From Nocardia nova (GTDB taxonomy: Bacteria; Actinomycetota; Actinomycetes; Mycobacteriales; Mycobacteriaceae), in assembly GCF_002933465.1 (NCBI RefSeq), contig NZ_PSZE01000004.1, positions 62,001 to 126,000 on the forward strand: 64,000 nt of DNA, read 5' to 3'. The position numbers were made by a program, and so were the translations under genes. This document shows, piece after piece, positions 1 through 9,092 of the stretch. The notes under the pieces are model-generated. The model was not told where the DNA came from and ran no database searches. It saw nothing but the letters and a program-made list of their open reading frames with translations. The first letter of the stretch is position 1. Each line of letters opens with the position of its first letter.

Positions 1-1
1 A

Positions 2-343
2 GCGGATAAGGAAGTAGAGCAGGCCGCCGCCTCGCTGGGCGCGAACAACCTGACCATCTTCCGTCGCGTCGTGTTGCCGTCGCTCGCGCCGGCCATCATC
101 TCCGGCGGCGGTCTCGCCTTCGCGCGCGCCATCGGTGAATACGGCTCGGTGGTCTTGATCGGCGGCAATATTCCGCGCCGCACTCAGGTGGCGTCGCAGT
201 ACATCCAGCAGCAGATCGAGGTGGACCGTCCGGTGAACGCGGCGGCGGTGTCGGTAGCGCTGCTCGCGATTTCCTTCGCCGCCTTGCTGATCCTGCGCGT
301 CTTCTCCGAACGCACCGCCCGCAAGGAACAGGCCAGCCGATGA
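2..343 (+). CDS. cysT: Sulfate ABC transporter permease CysT (3' part only)
   Basis: This is the C-terminal part of an inner-membrane permease of the sulfate/thiosulfate ABC importer; the 5' end lies outside the window, and codons are open from base 2. It begins with the EAA coupling loop that contacts the ATPase ([11 protein letters not shown], then a VVLPSLAPA helix) and ends with a last membrane helix (about 70 AALLILRVF) and a basic cytoplasmic tail. It overlaps cysW by four bases (ATGA), so the two are translationally coupled. The order cysT-cysW-cysA matches the mycobacterial subI-cysTWA operon; subI should lie just upstream. Confidence 0.9.
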   Translation, partial: ADKEVEQAAASLGANNLTIFRRVVLPSLAPAIISGGGLAFARAIGEYGSVVLIGGNIPRRTQVASQYIQQQIEVDRPVNAAAVSVALLAISFAALLILRVFSERTARKEQASR

Positions 344-1149
344 AACTGTCCGCCCCGTCCCGGATTTCGCTGCGCGTGATCGCGCTCGCGTATCTGATCG
401 TGTTGCTGGTGGCTCCGCTGGTGATCATTCTCTGGCGCAGCTTCCAGCACGGGATCGGCGCATTCCTCGATTCCATCACCACACCCGCCGCGATCTCGGC
501 GTTCAATCTGTCGCTGTTGATCGTCGCGATCGTGGTGCCGCTCAATGTGGTCTTCGGAGTCATCACCGCCATCGCCCTGGTGCGCGGAAACTTCCGGGGG
601 CGCACGCTGATTCAGGGTGTGGTGGATCTGCCGTTCGCGGTGTCACCGGTGGTGGTCGGCGTATCGCTGATCATGCTGTGGGGTGTCGGCGGCTGGTTCG
701 GCGGCCTCGACAGCTTCGGCTTCCGGGTGATCTTCGGCCTGCCGGGCATGGTGATCGCCACGCTCTTCGTGACGCTGCCCTTCGTGGTCAGCGAGGTCGT
801 CCCGGTCCTGCACGAGATCGGCGACGATCAGGAGCAGGCCGCGGCGACCCTGGGCGCCAGTCGCTGGCAGACCTTCTGGCGCATCACACTGCCGGCCATC
901 CGGTGGGGCCTGACCTACGGCATCGTGCTCACCGTCGCCCGCGCCCTCGGCGAATTCGGCGCCGTGATCATGGTGTCGTCCGGACTGCCCGGAATTTCCC
1001 AGACCCTGACGCTGCTGGTGCACGGTCGCTATATCAACGACCACAACGCCTTCGGCGCCTACTGTGCGGCGACCCTGCTCATGGCCATGGCGCTCGTCAC
1101 CCTCATCCTGATGACCCTTCTCGAACGCAAGCGGGGCACTGCCAAATGA
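340..1149 (+). CDS. cysW: Sulfate ABC transporter permease CysW
   Basis: A 269-residue second permease of the sulfate importer, forming the membrane channel with CysT. About six hydrophobic segments are visible, the first at residues 10-35. The EAA loop ([15 protein letters not shown] followed by RITLPAI) lies near residues 165-188 and docks on the CysA ATPase; the motif [12 protein letters not shown] after it is characteristic of CysT/CysW. The start ATG overlaps the cysT stop and the stop overlaps the cysA start, giving a tightly coupled operon. It supplies sulfate to the reduction operon found 11 kb downstream. Confidence 0.95.
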   Translation: MKLSAPSRISLRVIALAYLIVLLVAPLVIILWRSFQHGIGAFLDSITTPAAISAFNLSLLIVAIVVPLNVVFGVITAIALVRGNFRGRTLIQGVVDLPFAVSPVVVGVSLIMLWGVGGWFGGLDSFGFRVIFGLPGMVIATLFVTLPFVVSEVVPVLHEIGDDQEQAAATLGASRWQTFWRITLPAIRWGLTYGIVLTVARALGEFGAVIMVSSGLPGISQTLTLLVHGRYINDHNAFGAYCAATLLMAMALVTLILMTLLERKRGTAK

Positions 1150-2141
1150 TCACCGTCACCGACGCGAACAAGCGATATGGTTCGTTCGCCGCCCTCGACA
1201 ACGTCAGCCTGGACATTCCCTCCGGGGAGCTGACCGCGCTGCTGGGGCCCTCCGGTTCCGGGAAATCGACGCTGCTGCGCTCGATCGCCGGCTTGGAATC
1301 GTTGGATTCGGGCATCGTGACCATCGCCGACCGCGACGTCACCCGGGTCTCGCCGCAGAAGCGTGATATCGGCTTCGTCTTCCAGCACTACGCGGCGTTC
1401 AAACACATGACCGTGCGCGACAACGTGGCGTTCGGGCTGAAGATCCGCAAGCGGCCGAAGAACGAGATCCGCAAGCGCGTCGACGAACTGCTCGGCATCG
1501 TGGGCCTGGACGGTTTCCAGCATCGCTATCCGGCGCAACTGTCGGGTGGTCAGCGTCAGCGCATGGCTCTGGCCCGGGCGCTGGCCGTCGACCCGCAGGT
1601 GCTCTTGCTCGACGAACCCTTCGGCGCCCTCGACGCCAAGGTGAGACACGACCTGCGCACGTGGTTGCGGCGCCTGCACGAGGAGGTGCACGTGACGACG
1701 GTGCTGGTCACCCACGACCAGGAGGAAGCGCTCGATGTCGCCGACCGGATCGCGGTGATGAACGCCGGTCGCATCGAACAGGTCGGAACGCCCGAAGACG
1801 TATACGACCGTCCCGCCAACGAATTCGTCATGTCCTTCCTCGGTGCGGTGGCCAAGTTGAACGGACATCTGGTGCGTCCGCACGATATTCGCATCGGCCG
1901 CGATCCGGGTATGGCCCTGGCCGAGCACGAGGGCACCGCGGAGTCGGCGGGCGTGACCCGCGCGACCGTTGAGCGCGTCGTCCGCCTGGGTTTCGAGGTT
2001 CGCCTCGAATTGCGCAATGCGGCCACCGGCGATCTGTTCACCGCGCAGGTCACTCGCGGTGATGCGGAGGCTTTGCGGTTGGCGGAGGGCGAGACCGTCT
2101 TCGCCCGCGCCACCCGCATCCCGGAACTGCCGGCGGCCTGA
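1146..2141 (+). CDS. cysA: Sulfate ABC transporter ATP-binding protein CysA
   Basis: A 331-residue cytoplasmic ATPase that drives sulfate/thiosulfate import through CysT/CysW. Walker [10 protein letters not shown] is at residues 34-42, Q-loop FVFQHYAAF near 78-86, signature LSGGQ at 132-136, Walker B LLLDEP at 153-158 and the switch His in THDQEEA near 190. The last ~90 residues form the C-terminal regulatory/TOBE-like region usual in CysA. The ATG overlaps the cysW stop by four bases. A longer in-frame reading upstream is an antisense-like extension through cysW and is not used. Confidence 0.95.
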   Translation: MITVTDANKRYGSFAALDNVSLDIPSGELTALLGPSGSGKSTLLRSIAGLESLDSGIVTIADRDVTRVSPQKRDIGFVFQHYAAFKHMTVRDNVAFGLKIRKRPKNEIRKRVDELLGIVGLDGFQHRYPAQLSGGQRQRMALARALAVDPQVLLLDEPFGALDAKVRHDLRTWLRRLHEEVHVTTVLVTHDQEEALDVADRIAVMNAGRIEQVGTPEDVYDRPANEFVMSFLGAVAKLNGHLVRPHDIRIGRDPGMALAEHEGTAESAGVTRATVERVVRLGFEVRLELRNAATGDLFTAQVTRGDAEALRLAEGETVFARATRIPELPAA

Positions 2142-2496
2142 TCTCGCCTGCCGGCGGTTCCGAGCGCTCGTGCGGCGTTGGGGGAGTGGGTGTTTCGCTG
2201 GATGCGCCACCGTTGCCGGATCGCCGGTATACGGTGTCCGAGGATATTCGGACGATTGCTGGCAAACCTGTACCGGTCGGTCGGTGTCGCGAAATGTCCA
2301 CTGCGCGTATGAATTGCCTGATTTGTTACCGCAGGTAAATGGGTATATCTGCGGTATCGGCGGCGTCGTCGCGGAGTGCGGCGGTTGAGCGGACAACCGA
2401 TTGTCCGGTGCTTGGCAAGTTCTCAGCACAGTGGTTGCCTGATGCCGGATCGGGACATGTCAGCGAACGTACGCTCGTCGATCGAGGGGAATTGTG
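2142..2496. other. Intergenic region without a gene
   Basis: About 355 bases between cysA and the first Hsp70-like gene. No convincing coding frame is seen. The last 200 bases are less GC-rich than the surroundings and contain a small inverted repeat (TTACC-GCA-GGTAA near 2325-2338) and a purine-rich GAGGGGA ribosome-binding site just before the next gene. The promoter for the Hsp70-like gene is presumably here but I cannot place it with confidence. Confidence 0.5.
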
Positions 2497-3717
2497 ATGA
2501 CGGTTGGGCTCGGAGTGAGTATCGGCACGGTCAACACGGTGTGCGCCGTCGATACTGCTGAGAGCGGGAAGAACACACGTGGCCGCGGGCGCAGCGCGGC
2601 CGGCGAATCCGGTGGGCGCGCGGCGACCGGCCGGCGCAAGCGGGCCTCGGGCCCGAAATCCGCGCTGTCGCAGCAGCGTACGATGCCCGGAACCTGGCGC
2701 ACGACACTTACTTTCGACAGCAGCGGCACCGCGCGGGTCGGCCGGATTCCACGCCACGGCCGCGCCGTGACCGATTTCGCCGATCTGAACGAGCGTGGCC
2801 GGACCGCGCGTGTACGTCATCGTTCGCTGTCCGCGGCCGATCTGGTGGCGACCGTCGCGCGCACCGTGGTCGCGGACGTGTCCGCCCACGTGGTGGCCAC
2901 CGCCGACGGTCGCAGTCCGGAAACCGCTGTCGCCGTGACACATCCGGTGAGTTACGGCGAAGAGCGGATGCTCGAACTGCGCGAGGCCCTCGATTCGATC
3001 GGACTCTCCCATGCCGCCCTGGTGGCCGAACCGGTGGCGGCCGCGGCCTGGCTGTCGGCGGCGCACGGTCCGCTGCTGCCGGGCTTGGCGCTGGTCTACG
3101 ACCTCGGTGGATCGGGGCTGACCGTCACCCTGGTGCGTATCGGCGCCGGTACTCCGGCCCGGCCGGTGATCGGGGAACCCTTGCGCTCCACCGCCTTCGG
3201 TGGCCGCGCCTTCGGTGCGAAGATGGCCGCGCAGGACAACTGGCGCGCCGGTGATTGGCCGGCTGCCGACTCCGACGCCGCCATCACGGCCCTGCGCACC
3301 GCGCACATCCGTGAGTCGCTCGATGTGGTGTACGAATGCCTCGGACGAGCCCGCGTCACGATGGCCGACGTCGACTGCGTGCTGGTCGTCGGCGGCGCCG
3401 CCCGTCCGCCCGAAGTCGCCGCGGTCCTGGCCGCGGCGTTGGCACGGCCGGTGATCGTCGCCCCGGACCCGGAGCGCACGATCGCCGAGGGTGCGGCCGT
3501 CCTCGCCCGCCGCGCCGCGGAATCGGCCCGGGAGAGCGAGGTCGCCGAGGCGCCCGAGCGGCCCGAGCCGCCGCGCATGCTGCGCCGCCGGCTGACGCGG
3601 GTCGCGGTCACCGTCGCCGTCGCGGCCGGTGGCGCGCTGTTCGCGGCAACGGCTGTGGTGGGTGATGAAGCGGGAGCGCAATCCATGGGCGCCGGGCTCG
3701 TGCACATGCAGCACTGA
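2497..3717 (+). CDS. Membrane-anchored Hsp70-like (actin-fold ATPase) protein
   Basis: A 406-residue protein with an Hsp70/actin-type nucleotide-binding fold. Phosphate-1 loop VGLGVSIGTVNTV is at residues 3-15, phosphate-2 loop VYDLGGSGLTVTLV mid-protein, and the adenosine loop VLVVGGAARPPEVAAVL after residue 290. It lacks an Hsp70 peptide-binding domain; an arginine-rich stretch leads into one hydrophobic segment (VAVTVAVAAGGALFAATAVV) and a short outside tail, so the ATPase is probably cytoplasmic and membrane-tethered. The start ATG follows GAGGGGA by about seven bases and aligns with the paralogue at 9093. An unusual Arg/Gly-rich insert (residues 25-60) separates the first strand from the rest. 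Function unknown. Confidence 0.75.
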   Translation: MTVGLGVSIGTVNTVCAVDTAESGKNTRGRGRSAAGESGGRAATGRRKRASGPKSALSQQRTMPGTWRTTLTFDSSGTARVGRIPRHGRAVTDFADLNERGRTARVRHRSLSAADLVATVARTVVADVSAHVVATADGRSPETAVAVTHPVSYGEERMLELREALDSIGLSHAALVAEPVAAAAWLSAAHGPLLPGLALVYDLGGSGLTVTLVRIGAGTPARPVIGEPLRSTAFGGRAFGAKMAAQDNWRAGDWPAADSDAAITALRTAHIRESLDVVYECLGRARVTMADVDCVLVVGGAARPPEVAAVLAAALARPVIVAPDPERTIAEGAAVLARRAAESARESEVAEAPERPEPPRMLRRRLTRVAVTVAVAAGGALFAATAVVGDEAGAQSMGAGLVHMQH

Positions 3718-3750
3718 CGGCGTGCCGCCGCGCCCGCGGACCGCCATCCC

Positions 3751-3785
3751 CGCGACTGCACCCGCCGGCAGCGGGCGCAGTCGCG
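3751..3785. terminator. Bidirectional hairpin terminator between convergent genes
   Basis: Arms CGCGACTGC (3751-3759) and GCAGTCGCG (3777-3785) are perfectly complementary, with an inner CCCGC/GCGGG stem separated by one mismatch on each side and a five-base loop. It lies between the plus-strand Hsp70-like gene and the minus-strand MFS gene. There is no U-tract, as is common for actinobacterial terminators. Confidence 0.6.
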
Positions 3786-3877
3786 GGTGCGTTATCGCCC
3801 GGGGTCGCGGGTGCTTGTGGGATGTCGCGGGCGGGATAAGGGGACGCCGGGGCCGACAACGACCTGCCCGACTCGAC

Positions 3878-5146
3878 TTATCGGCTGATCCGTTGCTCGA
3901 CGGCGCTCGCGCTGTCCGGATCGCGATAGTTGTCGAGCACCACCGCGAGACATCCGAGGGCGAGGACCGCGCCGACCGCGAACATCACCGGATAGCCGAT
4001 GCGCCATGCGTTGTGCAGCAGCGACAGCAGCGCCGGCGAACCGAATCCGAGGTAGCTCACCGAATAGAACACCGCGGTCAGCCCGGCCAGATCGTCCGGC
4101 CGGGCGATCCGCTCGATCTCCTGCAGTCCGGCGACCATCCCGATGCCGAATCCGAAGCCGAGCAGGGCAGCGGTCGCGACGACGGTCCACAGCTGCAACG
4201 ATGCCGCCGCGTAGACGGATGCGGCCATGCCGGCGGTGGTGAGGATCAGCGACAGTGCCGCGATCCGCGCGGTACCCGGCAGATCGATCCGCCGCGCCAC
4301 CGACTGGATGGCGAAACCGCATCCCAGCGTGATCACCGTGATCAAGGCGGAGAAGGCGATCGGCGTTGTGGCGATGCGGTCGGCGGCCAGCGTCGGCAGG
4401 ATCGCGTAGGCGGCCGCGGCGGAGGTGAACAGCCACAGCGCCAGCGGCAGTGCGATGCGGCGGAAACGCCGATGGCCTGCCACCGGAATCCGCAGATCCT
4501 CACGCAGTGGCTTGCGGATCGGTTGCGGCGCTACGGTTTCCGGCACGCGCAGCACCCAGACGGCCGCGATCAGGCACAGCGCCACATTGATGAGATAGGC
4601 CAGGGTCGCGGGCCACGGCGCCCACTGCGCCAGCACTCCGGCCACGCCGGCTCCGATGGCGAAACCGCCGGTGAGGCTCATCGCCGAGCGCCGAGCGCCG
4701 GTGCCGGGAGCCGACGCGGGCCCGAACGGCGGCTGCGACAGCTGCTTCAACCAGCTGCCGCCCACGGCCATCGCCAGCCCGAGACCGACTCCGCACAGGA
4801 CACGACCGATCGACAACATCGGCACCACGCCGGAACCGAAGGCCAGCAGCGTCGATCCCACCGCGGTGATCAGCGGTGCCGGCCGCATCAGCCGCTGCCT
4901 GCCGTAGCGATCCGACAGCGGCCCGCCGATCAGCAACGCCGGCACGATGCCCAGGACGTAGTCGAACAGCAGCAGATCGACCGTGGTGACCGGCAGGCCG
5001 TCGTTCTTGTACATCACCAGCAGTGGGGTGAATTCGTTTCCGCCCCAGGCGATCGCGAAGACCGCCGCGGCCACCCCCCACCAGGCGTGCGGGATGGCGC
5101 CGAGCCGTGTCGGGCGGATGTCGACGGCGGTTGGCGCGGTCATCAC
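3878..5146 (-). CDS. MFS transporter
   Basis: A 422-residue major facilitator with about twelve hydrophobic segments. The loop after helix 2 reads GGPLSDRYGRQRLM, close to the MFS motif A (GxLaDrxGrkxxl), at residues 78-91. Helix 1 contains WGGNEFTPLLVMY, a pattern of actinobacterial drug/metabolite exporters. The gene is coupled by an ATGA overlap to an upstream GntR regulator, so it is probably the regulator's target and exports or imports its inducer. Substrate cannot be deduced. Confidence 0.85.
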   Translation of the reverse strand: MMTAPTAVDIRPTRLGAIPHAWWGVAAAVFAIAWGGNEFTPLLVMYKNDGLPVTTVDLLLFDYVLGIVPALLIGGPLSDRYGRQRLMRPAPLITAVGSTLLAFGSGVVPMLSIGRVLCGVGLGLAMAVGGSWLKQLSQPPFGPASAPGTGARRSAMSLTGGFAIGAGVAGVLAQWAPWPATLAYLINVALCLIAAVWVLRVPETVAPQPIRKPLREDLRIPVAGHRRFRRIALPLALWLFTSAAAAYAILPTLAADRIATTPIAFSALITVITLGCGFAIQSVARRIDLPGTARIAALSLILTTAGMAASVYAAASLQLWTVVATAALLGFGFGIGMVAGLQEIERIARPDDLAGLTAVFYSVSYLGFGSPALLSLLHNAWRIGYPVMFAVGAVLALGCLAVVLDNYRDPDSASAVEQRISR

Positions 5147-5802
5147 AGTCCTCTCAGTTCGAGCTGGTGCACACCCGAAAGGTGTTCGGCCAGTGCGGTA
5201 TCGAAGCCCGCGGTATCGCCGGCGGCGATCAGATCGGTCAGCTGCGCATGTTGTTCCACGATGCGGGCGGTATTCATCGGCGCGCGATGCAGGGCGACGC
5301 TGTTCATCCGCCGCTGGCGTTCGCGCAGCGAGTCGTAGAACCCGGTGAGCAGCGGGTTGCCCGCGGCGACCACATAGCCGCGATGAAAGTCGGTGTCCTC
5401 GGTGGCGAAGCGGGACAGCGCCCGGCCGTCGGACGTGGCGAGGTTCGCGACGAGTTCGCGCTGGCGGGTGAGCGATTCGCGCAGGGCGTCGATCAGTGCC
5501 GGCCGGTCGTCGGCGGTGAGGGCGCGCACCGCCGCGGTCTCCACCACATAGCGGGCATGGGCGACGTGCTCGGCCTCGTGCGAGGGAATCGGTACCACCA
5601 GCGCGCCGCGTTTGGGATACAGCCGCATCCAGCCCTCGGTCTCCAACCGCAGGAACGCCTCCCGGACCGGAGTACGCGAGGTGCCCAGATCGGTCGCGAT
5701 CTCGCCCTCGCTGATCAGCTCTCCGCCGGGCAGTGCCCCGGTCAGGATGCGCTCCTTGATCTCCCGGTACGCGCGCTCCGCCGCTGAATACGTCTTAGAC
5801 AC
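5143..5802 (-). CDS. GntR-family (FadR/FCD type) transcriptional regulator
   Basis: A 219-residue regulator with an N-terminal winged helix (AYREIKERI, then SEGEIATDLGTSRTPVREAFLRLE at about residues 10-55) and an all-helical FCD ligand domain containing the metal/ligand residues of that family (DTDFH near 123, and later His residues). The GTG at 5802 is chosen because a -10 hexamer TAAGCT (5810-5815 on the minus strand) sits exactly seven bases before it, indicating a leaderless transcript; reading further upstream gives a non-homologous extension. It is co-transcribed with the MFS gene. Confidence 0.85.
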   Translation of the reverse strand: MSKTYSAAERAYREIKERILTGALPGGELISEGEIATDLGTSRTPVREAFLRLETEGWMRLYPKRGALVVPIPSHEAEHVAHARYVVETAAVRALTADDRPALIDALRESLTRQRELVANLATSDGRALSRFATEDTDFHRGYVVAAGNPLLTGFYDSLRERQRRMNSVALHRAPMNTARIVEQHAQLTDLIAAGDTAGFDTALAEHLSGVHQLELRGL

Positions 5803-5815
5803 AAGTTGTAGCTTA
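5792..5815 (-). promoter_or_regulatory. GntR promoter and probable autoregulatory operator
   Basis: ACAA-G-TTGT (5801-5809) is a perfect inverted repeat lying between the -10 hexamer TAAGCT and the GTG start, with a second dyad GTCT-T-AGAC (5792-5800) directly beside it. A repressor bound here would cover the transcription start of its own operon. Confidence 0.5.
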
Positions 5816-6032
5816 GCCGGACATGGGATGAATTGCCATGTGGGTGCCGACACGTACGACCCGCCTCGAAAGTGGGTGGTGACGCCCTCCCCTCCGATGT
5901 GACGACCCGCACAGTACATCCCGGTAATGCTGTTTCGGTTGCCGCTGAGCTGCGAATTCGGCGGACTATCGGCGGGGTTGCGCGATCGTGTCCGGCACGG
6001 CCGGTCGCCGGTGTTGACCCACGCCGTTATAG

Positions 6033-6057
6033 GTGTAACTATGGGAAACAGTTACCC
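6033..6057 (+). promoter_or_regulatory. Inverted repeat operator before the AurF-fprB pair
   Basis: GGTGTAACT and AGTTACCC are inverted copies (one extra T in the left arm) with a nine-base centre, ending about 20 bases before the oxygenase start. The size and symmetry suit a TetR-type dimer, but no such regulator gene is adjacent. Confidence 0.45.
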
Positions 6058-6075
6058 ATGCGAGATGGAGAGGCT

Positions 6076-7092
6076 GTGACGACGATGTCCGTTGCCGCGA
6101 CGCCGGAAGTAGACCCTGTGGTCGCCCAGGCCATGGAATACGCCCAGAAGCTGCTTCTGCTGTCCGAGGGGTCGGTCAACAAGCACTTCGATCCGTTCAC
6201 CGACATCGACTGGGACAACCCCGATTTCGCCGCCGATGCCGGTGAACAGCGGTGGATCCTTCCGGAATCCGCCGACCCGCTCGGGCGTCACCCTTGGTAT
6301 AAAGCGCTGCCGGAGGAGCGGAAGATCGCAATCGGCAAGTACCGCCAGGCCAATGTGGCCAAGGTCGGTCTGCAGTTCGAGTCGATCCTGATCAGCGGCA
6401 TGGCGACCCACAACTTCGGCCTGCCCAACGGTTCGCCCGAATTCCGGTACTGCTCCCACGAGATGATCGAGGAGCACAACCACACCCTGATGTTCCAGGA
6501 GATGGTCAACCGGATCGGCATCGACGTGCCGGGGATGGGCCCGTTGGTGCGCAAGTTCCGCTACGTTGCCGCACCGGTCGCCGCGCGGCTCCCCAATCTG
6601 TTCTTCATGGCGGTACTCGCCGGCGAGGAACCGATCGACCACATCCAGAAGCAGATCCTGCGCTCCGGCGAGGAAGTGCATCCGATCATGCGCGGAGTCA
6701 TGGCGATTCACGTCGCCGAGGAGGCGCGCCACATCTCCTTCGCGCACGAGTTCCTGAAGAAGCATGTGCCGGAGTCGAATCCGGCCGCGAAGTTCGTGCT
6801 GTCGCTGGCCATGCCGATCGTGATGTGGATTCTCGGCCGGTCCATCGCGACTCCGCCGAAGTCCTTCTTCGAGGAGTTCGACATCCCGGACGACGTGCGT
6901 AAGGAACTGTTCTACGGCTCCGCCGAGGCGCGGCAGACCTTCGCCGACTACTTCATCGACGTGCGGGCCCTGGCCAAAGATCTGGGCCTGATGAACCCGA
7001 TCTCGAAGAACGTCTGGAAGCTGCTGAAGATCGACGGTCCGGCCAGCCGGTACCGCTCCGAGCCGCAGCGCGCCAAGACCAAAGCCGCCTGA
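6076..7092 (+). CDS. AurF-like diiron oxygenase (Rv0885 type)
   Basis: A 338-residue protein of the p-aminobenzoate N-oxygenase AurF family, a ferritin-like helical fold with a carboxylate-bridged diiron centre. Candidate iron ligands are in SHEMIEEHNHTLMFQEM (residues about 130-146) and in EEARHISFAHEFL (about 215-227). It lies 14 bases upstream of an NADPH-ferredoxin reductase with its own ferredoxin domain, the obvious electron donor; the same pair exists in M. tuberculosis (Rv0885-fprB). The GTG at 6076 is preceded by GGAGAGG at good distance; ATG at 6058 or 6085 are alternatives. Substrate unknown. Confidence 0.8.
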   Translation: MTTMSVAATPEVDPVVAQAMEYAQKLLLLSEGSVNKHFDPFTDIDWDNPDFAADAGEQRWILPESADPLGRHPWYKALPEERKIAIGKYRQANVAKVGLQFESILISGMATHNFGLPNGSPEFRYCSHEMIEEHNHTLMFQEMVNRIGIDVPGMGPLVRKFRYVAAPVAARLPNLFFMAVLAGEEPIDHIQKQILRSGEEVHPIMRGVMAIHVAEEARHISFAHEFLKKHVPESNPAAKFVLSLAMPIVMWILGRSIATPPKSFFEEFDIPDDVRKELFYGSAEARQTFADYFIDVRALAKDLGLMNPISKNVWKLLKIDGPASRYRSEPQRAKTKAA

Positions 7093-7106
7093 AGGGTAGC
7101 CATACA

Positions 7107-8690
7107 GTGCCGTATGTAGTCACCCAGTCGTGCTGCAGCGACGCCTCCTGTGTCTACGCATGCCCGGTCAACTGCATCCATCCCACGCCGGACGAACCGG
7201 ATTTTCCGACGGCCGAGATGTTGTACGTCGATCCCGCGGCATGCGTGGACTGCGGCGCATGTGCCACGGCCTGTCCGGTGGACGCCATCACCTCCTCGAC
7301 GAAGCTCACCGCGGAGCAGAAGCCCTTCATCGAGATCAACGCCGATTTCTATCGCCAGGCGCGGCCGCGTCCGCTGCTGGCCAAGCCGGTGCCCGCCGCC
7401 GAGGTGGACACCGATCGCGGCCCGATGCGCGTCGCGATCGTGGGTTCGGGCCCTTCGGCGATGTACGCCGCCGACGAGCTGCTCACTCAGCCGGAGGTGA
7501 CGGTGACGGTCTTCGACCGGTTGCCGGTACCCTACGGCCTGGCCCGCCACGGCGTCGCGCCCGACCATACCCGGACCCGGCAGGTGAGCCGGTTGTTCGA
7601 TGTGATCTCCGCGCAGCCCGGATTCGGGTCGTACCTGAATGTGGCGGTGGGTGAGGACATCTCGCACGCCGAACTGCTGGACCACTTCGATGCGGTGATC
7701 TACGCCGTGGGCGCCTCCTCCGACCGCAAGCTCGGTATCCCCGGCGAGGGTCTGCCCGGCAGCTTGTCCGCGACCGAGTTCGTGGCGTGGTACAACGGCC
7801 ATCCGGACTACGCGCAGCGCAGTTTCGATCTGTCGCAGCGGCGCGCGGTGATCGTCGGCAACGGCAACGTCGCGCTCGACGTGGCCCGGATTCTCACCAT
7901 GGATGCCGACCTGCTCGATGCCACCGAGGTGTCGCCGACGGCGCTGGCGGCACTGCGGCACAGCAAGATCGAGGAAGTGGTGATCGTGGGCCGCCGCGGT
8001 CCCGCCGAATCCGCCTTCACCGTCCCCGAATTCGTGGGCCTGCTCGGATCCGATCTCGACATCGTCGTGGAAGGTGATGTGCCGGAACCGACTCCGGATA
8101 TGCCGCAGAAGGTCGAGCGGAAACTGAAGCTGCTGCGCGGCGTGGCCGACCGCCCGGTGGGCGCGCGCAAACGCATCGTCTTCCGTTATCGCTCCTCGCC
8201 GGTGGCACTGGTCGGCACCGACCGGGTGACCGGAATCGAGCTGGTGCGCAACGAACTCGTCACCGACGAGGCGGGCATCACCCGGGCCGTCGCGACCGAC
8301 GAGACCGAAACCCTGGATGCCGCGCTGGTTCTGGCTTCGGTGGGTTACCGCGGTGTGGCCGTGCCGGGGGTGCCGTTCGACGAGCGCGCCGGTGTCATCC
8401 CGAACGCCGACGGCCGGGTGCTCGAATCCGCCGGCGCCGCGGTGGTTCCGGGCACCTATGTGACCGGCTGGATCAAGCGCGGTCCGACGGGCTTCATCGG
8501 TACCAACAAGTTCTGCGCACAGCAGACGGTGCGACAGCTGGCCGACGACTTCAACGCCGGGCGTCTGCGCCGCCCCACCGCCGACGCCGCCGATTTCGAT
8601 CGGCTGGTCCAGCGCCGCCGCCCCGATGCGGTGCGCGGCGGTGCCACGGCCCAGCCGTGGTGGAAGCGTAAGCTGCTCGCTCGCGCGTGA
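7107..8690 (+). CDS. fprB: NADPH-ferredoxin reductase with N-terminal ferredoxin, FprB
   Basis: A 527-residue fusion. Residues 1-85 are a bacterial 7Fe/8Fe ferredoxin with clusters in CCSDASCVYACPVNC and CVDCGACATACPVDA. Residues 108 onward are an adrenodoxin-reductase-type flavoprotein with FAD loop IVGSGPSAMYAA and NADP-binding loop IVGNGNVALDVARIL. It moves electrons from NADPH through FAD to its own ferredoxin and, by context, to the diiron oxygenase just upstream. GTG start follows GAAGGGTAG by about nine bases. A strong hairpin follows the stop. Confidence 0.93.
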   Translation: MPYVVTQSCCSDASCVYACPVNCIHPTPDEPDFPTAEMLYVDPAACVDCGACATACPVDAITSSTKLTAEQKPFIEINADFYRQARPRPLLAKPVPAAEVDTDRGPMRVAIVGSGPSAMYAADELLTQPEVTVTVFDRLPVPYGLARHGVAPDHTRTRQVSRLFDVISAQPGFGSYLNVAVGEDISHAELLDHFDAVIYAVGASSDRKLGIPGEGLPGSLSATEFVAWYNGHPDYAQRSFDLSQRRAVIVGNGNVALDVARILTMDADLLDATEVSPTALAALRHSKIEEVVIVGRRGPAESAFTVPEFVGLLGSDLDIVVEGDVPEPTPDMPQKVERKLKLLRGVADRPVGARKRIVFRYRSSPVALVGTDRVTGIELVRNELVTDEAGITRAVATDETETLDAALVLASVGYRGVAVPGVPFDERAGVIPNADGRVLESAGAAVVPGTYVTGWIKRGPTGFIGTNKFCAQQTVRQLADDFNAGRLRRPTADAADFDRLVQRRRPDAVRGGATAQPWWKRKLLARA

Positions 8691-8705
8691 GCCGGACATA
8701 TCAGC

Positions 8706-8739
8706 CGACCGCCCCGATCCACCCGGATCGGGGCGGTCG
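8706..8739 (+). terminator. Rho-independent-like terminator after fprB
   Basis: A perfect 15-bp stem (8706-8720 with 8725-8739; arm CGACCGCCCCGATCC) with the four-base loop ACCC begins 15 bases after the fprB stop and closes the AurF-fprB unit. Confidence 0.8.
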
Positions 8740-9092
8740 TCGTTTCGGCAACCATCCAGTCATCCGGAACGGCGGCACGGAATTCGGTCTCGTGAATGTC
8801 ATTGCCGCAATTCCATAGAAAACCGGTCGGTATTCTGCGCGATCGACTGTGAAATGGCCAGTTTTGCCAGCTATTCTCGTGCGGTAGGTGAATTCGACCT
8901 TCTGATCTTGTCGAAGATCGCGGTCTATCAGGTCTTTTGCTCGATCGAGCGGCGAGTGTGAAAGCTTTTCCGTCCATTCGGTTTCCGTGATCGAGACCGA
9001 CCAGCTAACCTGTGTTCGCTGTTTGGTAAACGACCGCGACCACATGGTTGAAGCACCTGGGGCCGTGGTCTCGGTGCGTTGACGGGATGGCA
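8740..9092. other. Intergenic region without a gene
   Basis: About 350 bases between the fprB terminator and the second Hsp70-like gene. It is clearly lower in GC than its neighbours, with T-rich stretches around 8860-8960, and no reading frame with normal codon use. It probably holds the promoter of the Hsp70-like gene. Confidence 0.5.

Noticed and set aside
3629-5338. 569-codon plus-strand frame opposite the MFS and GntR genes
   Set aside because: Arg/Asp/Gln/His-rich complement of the membrane protein; the minus-strand genes have clear family motifs.
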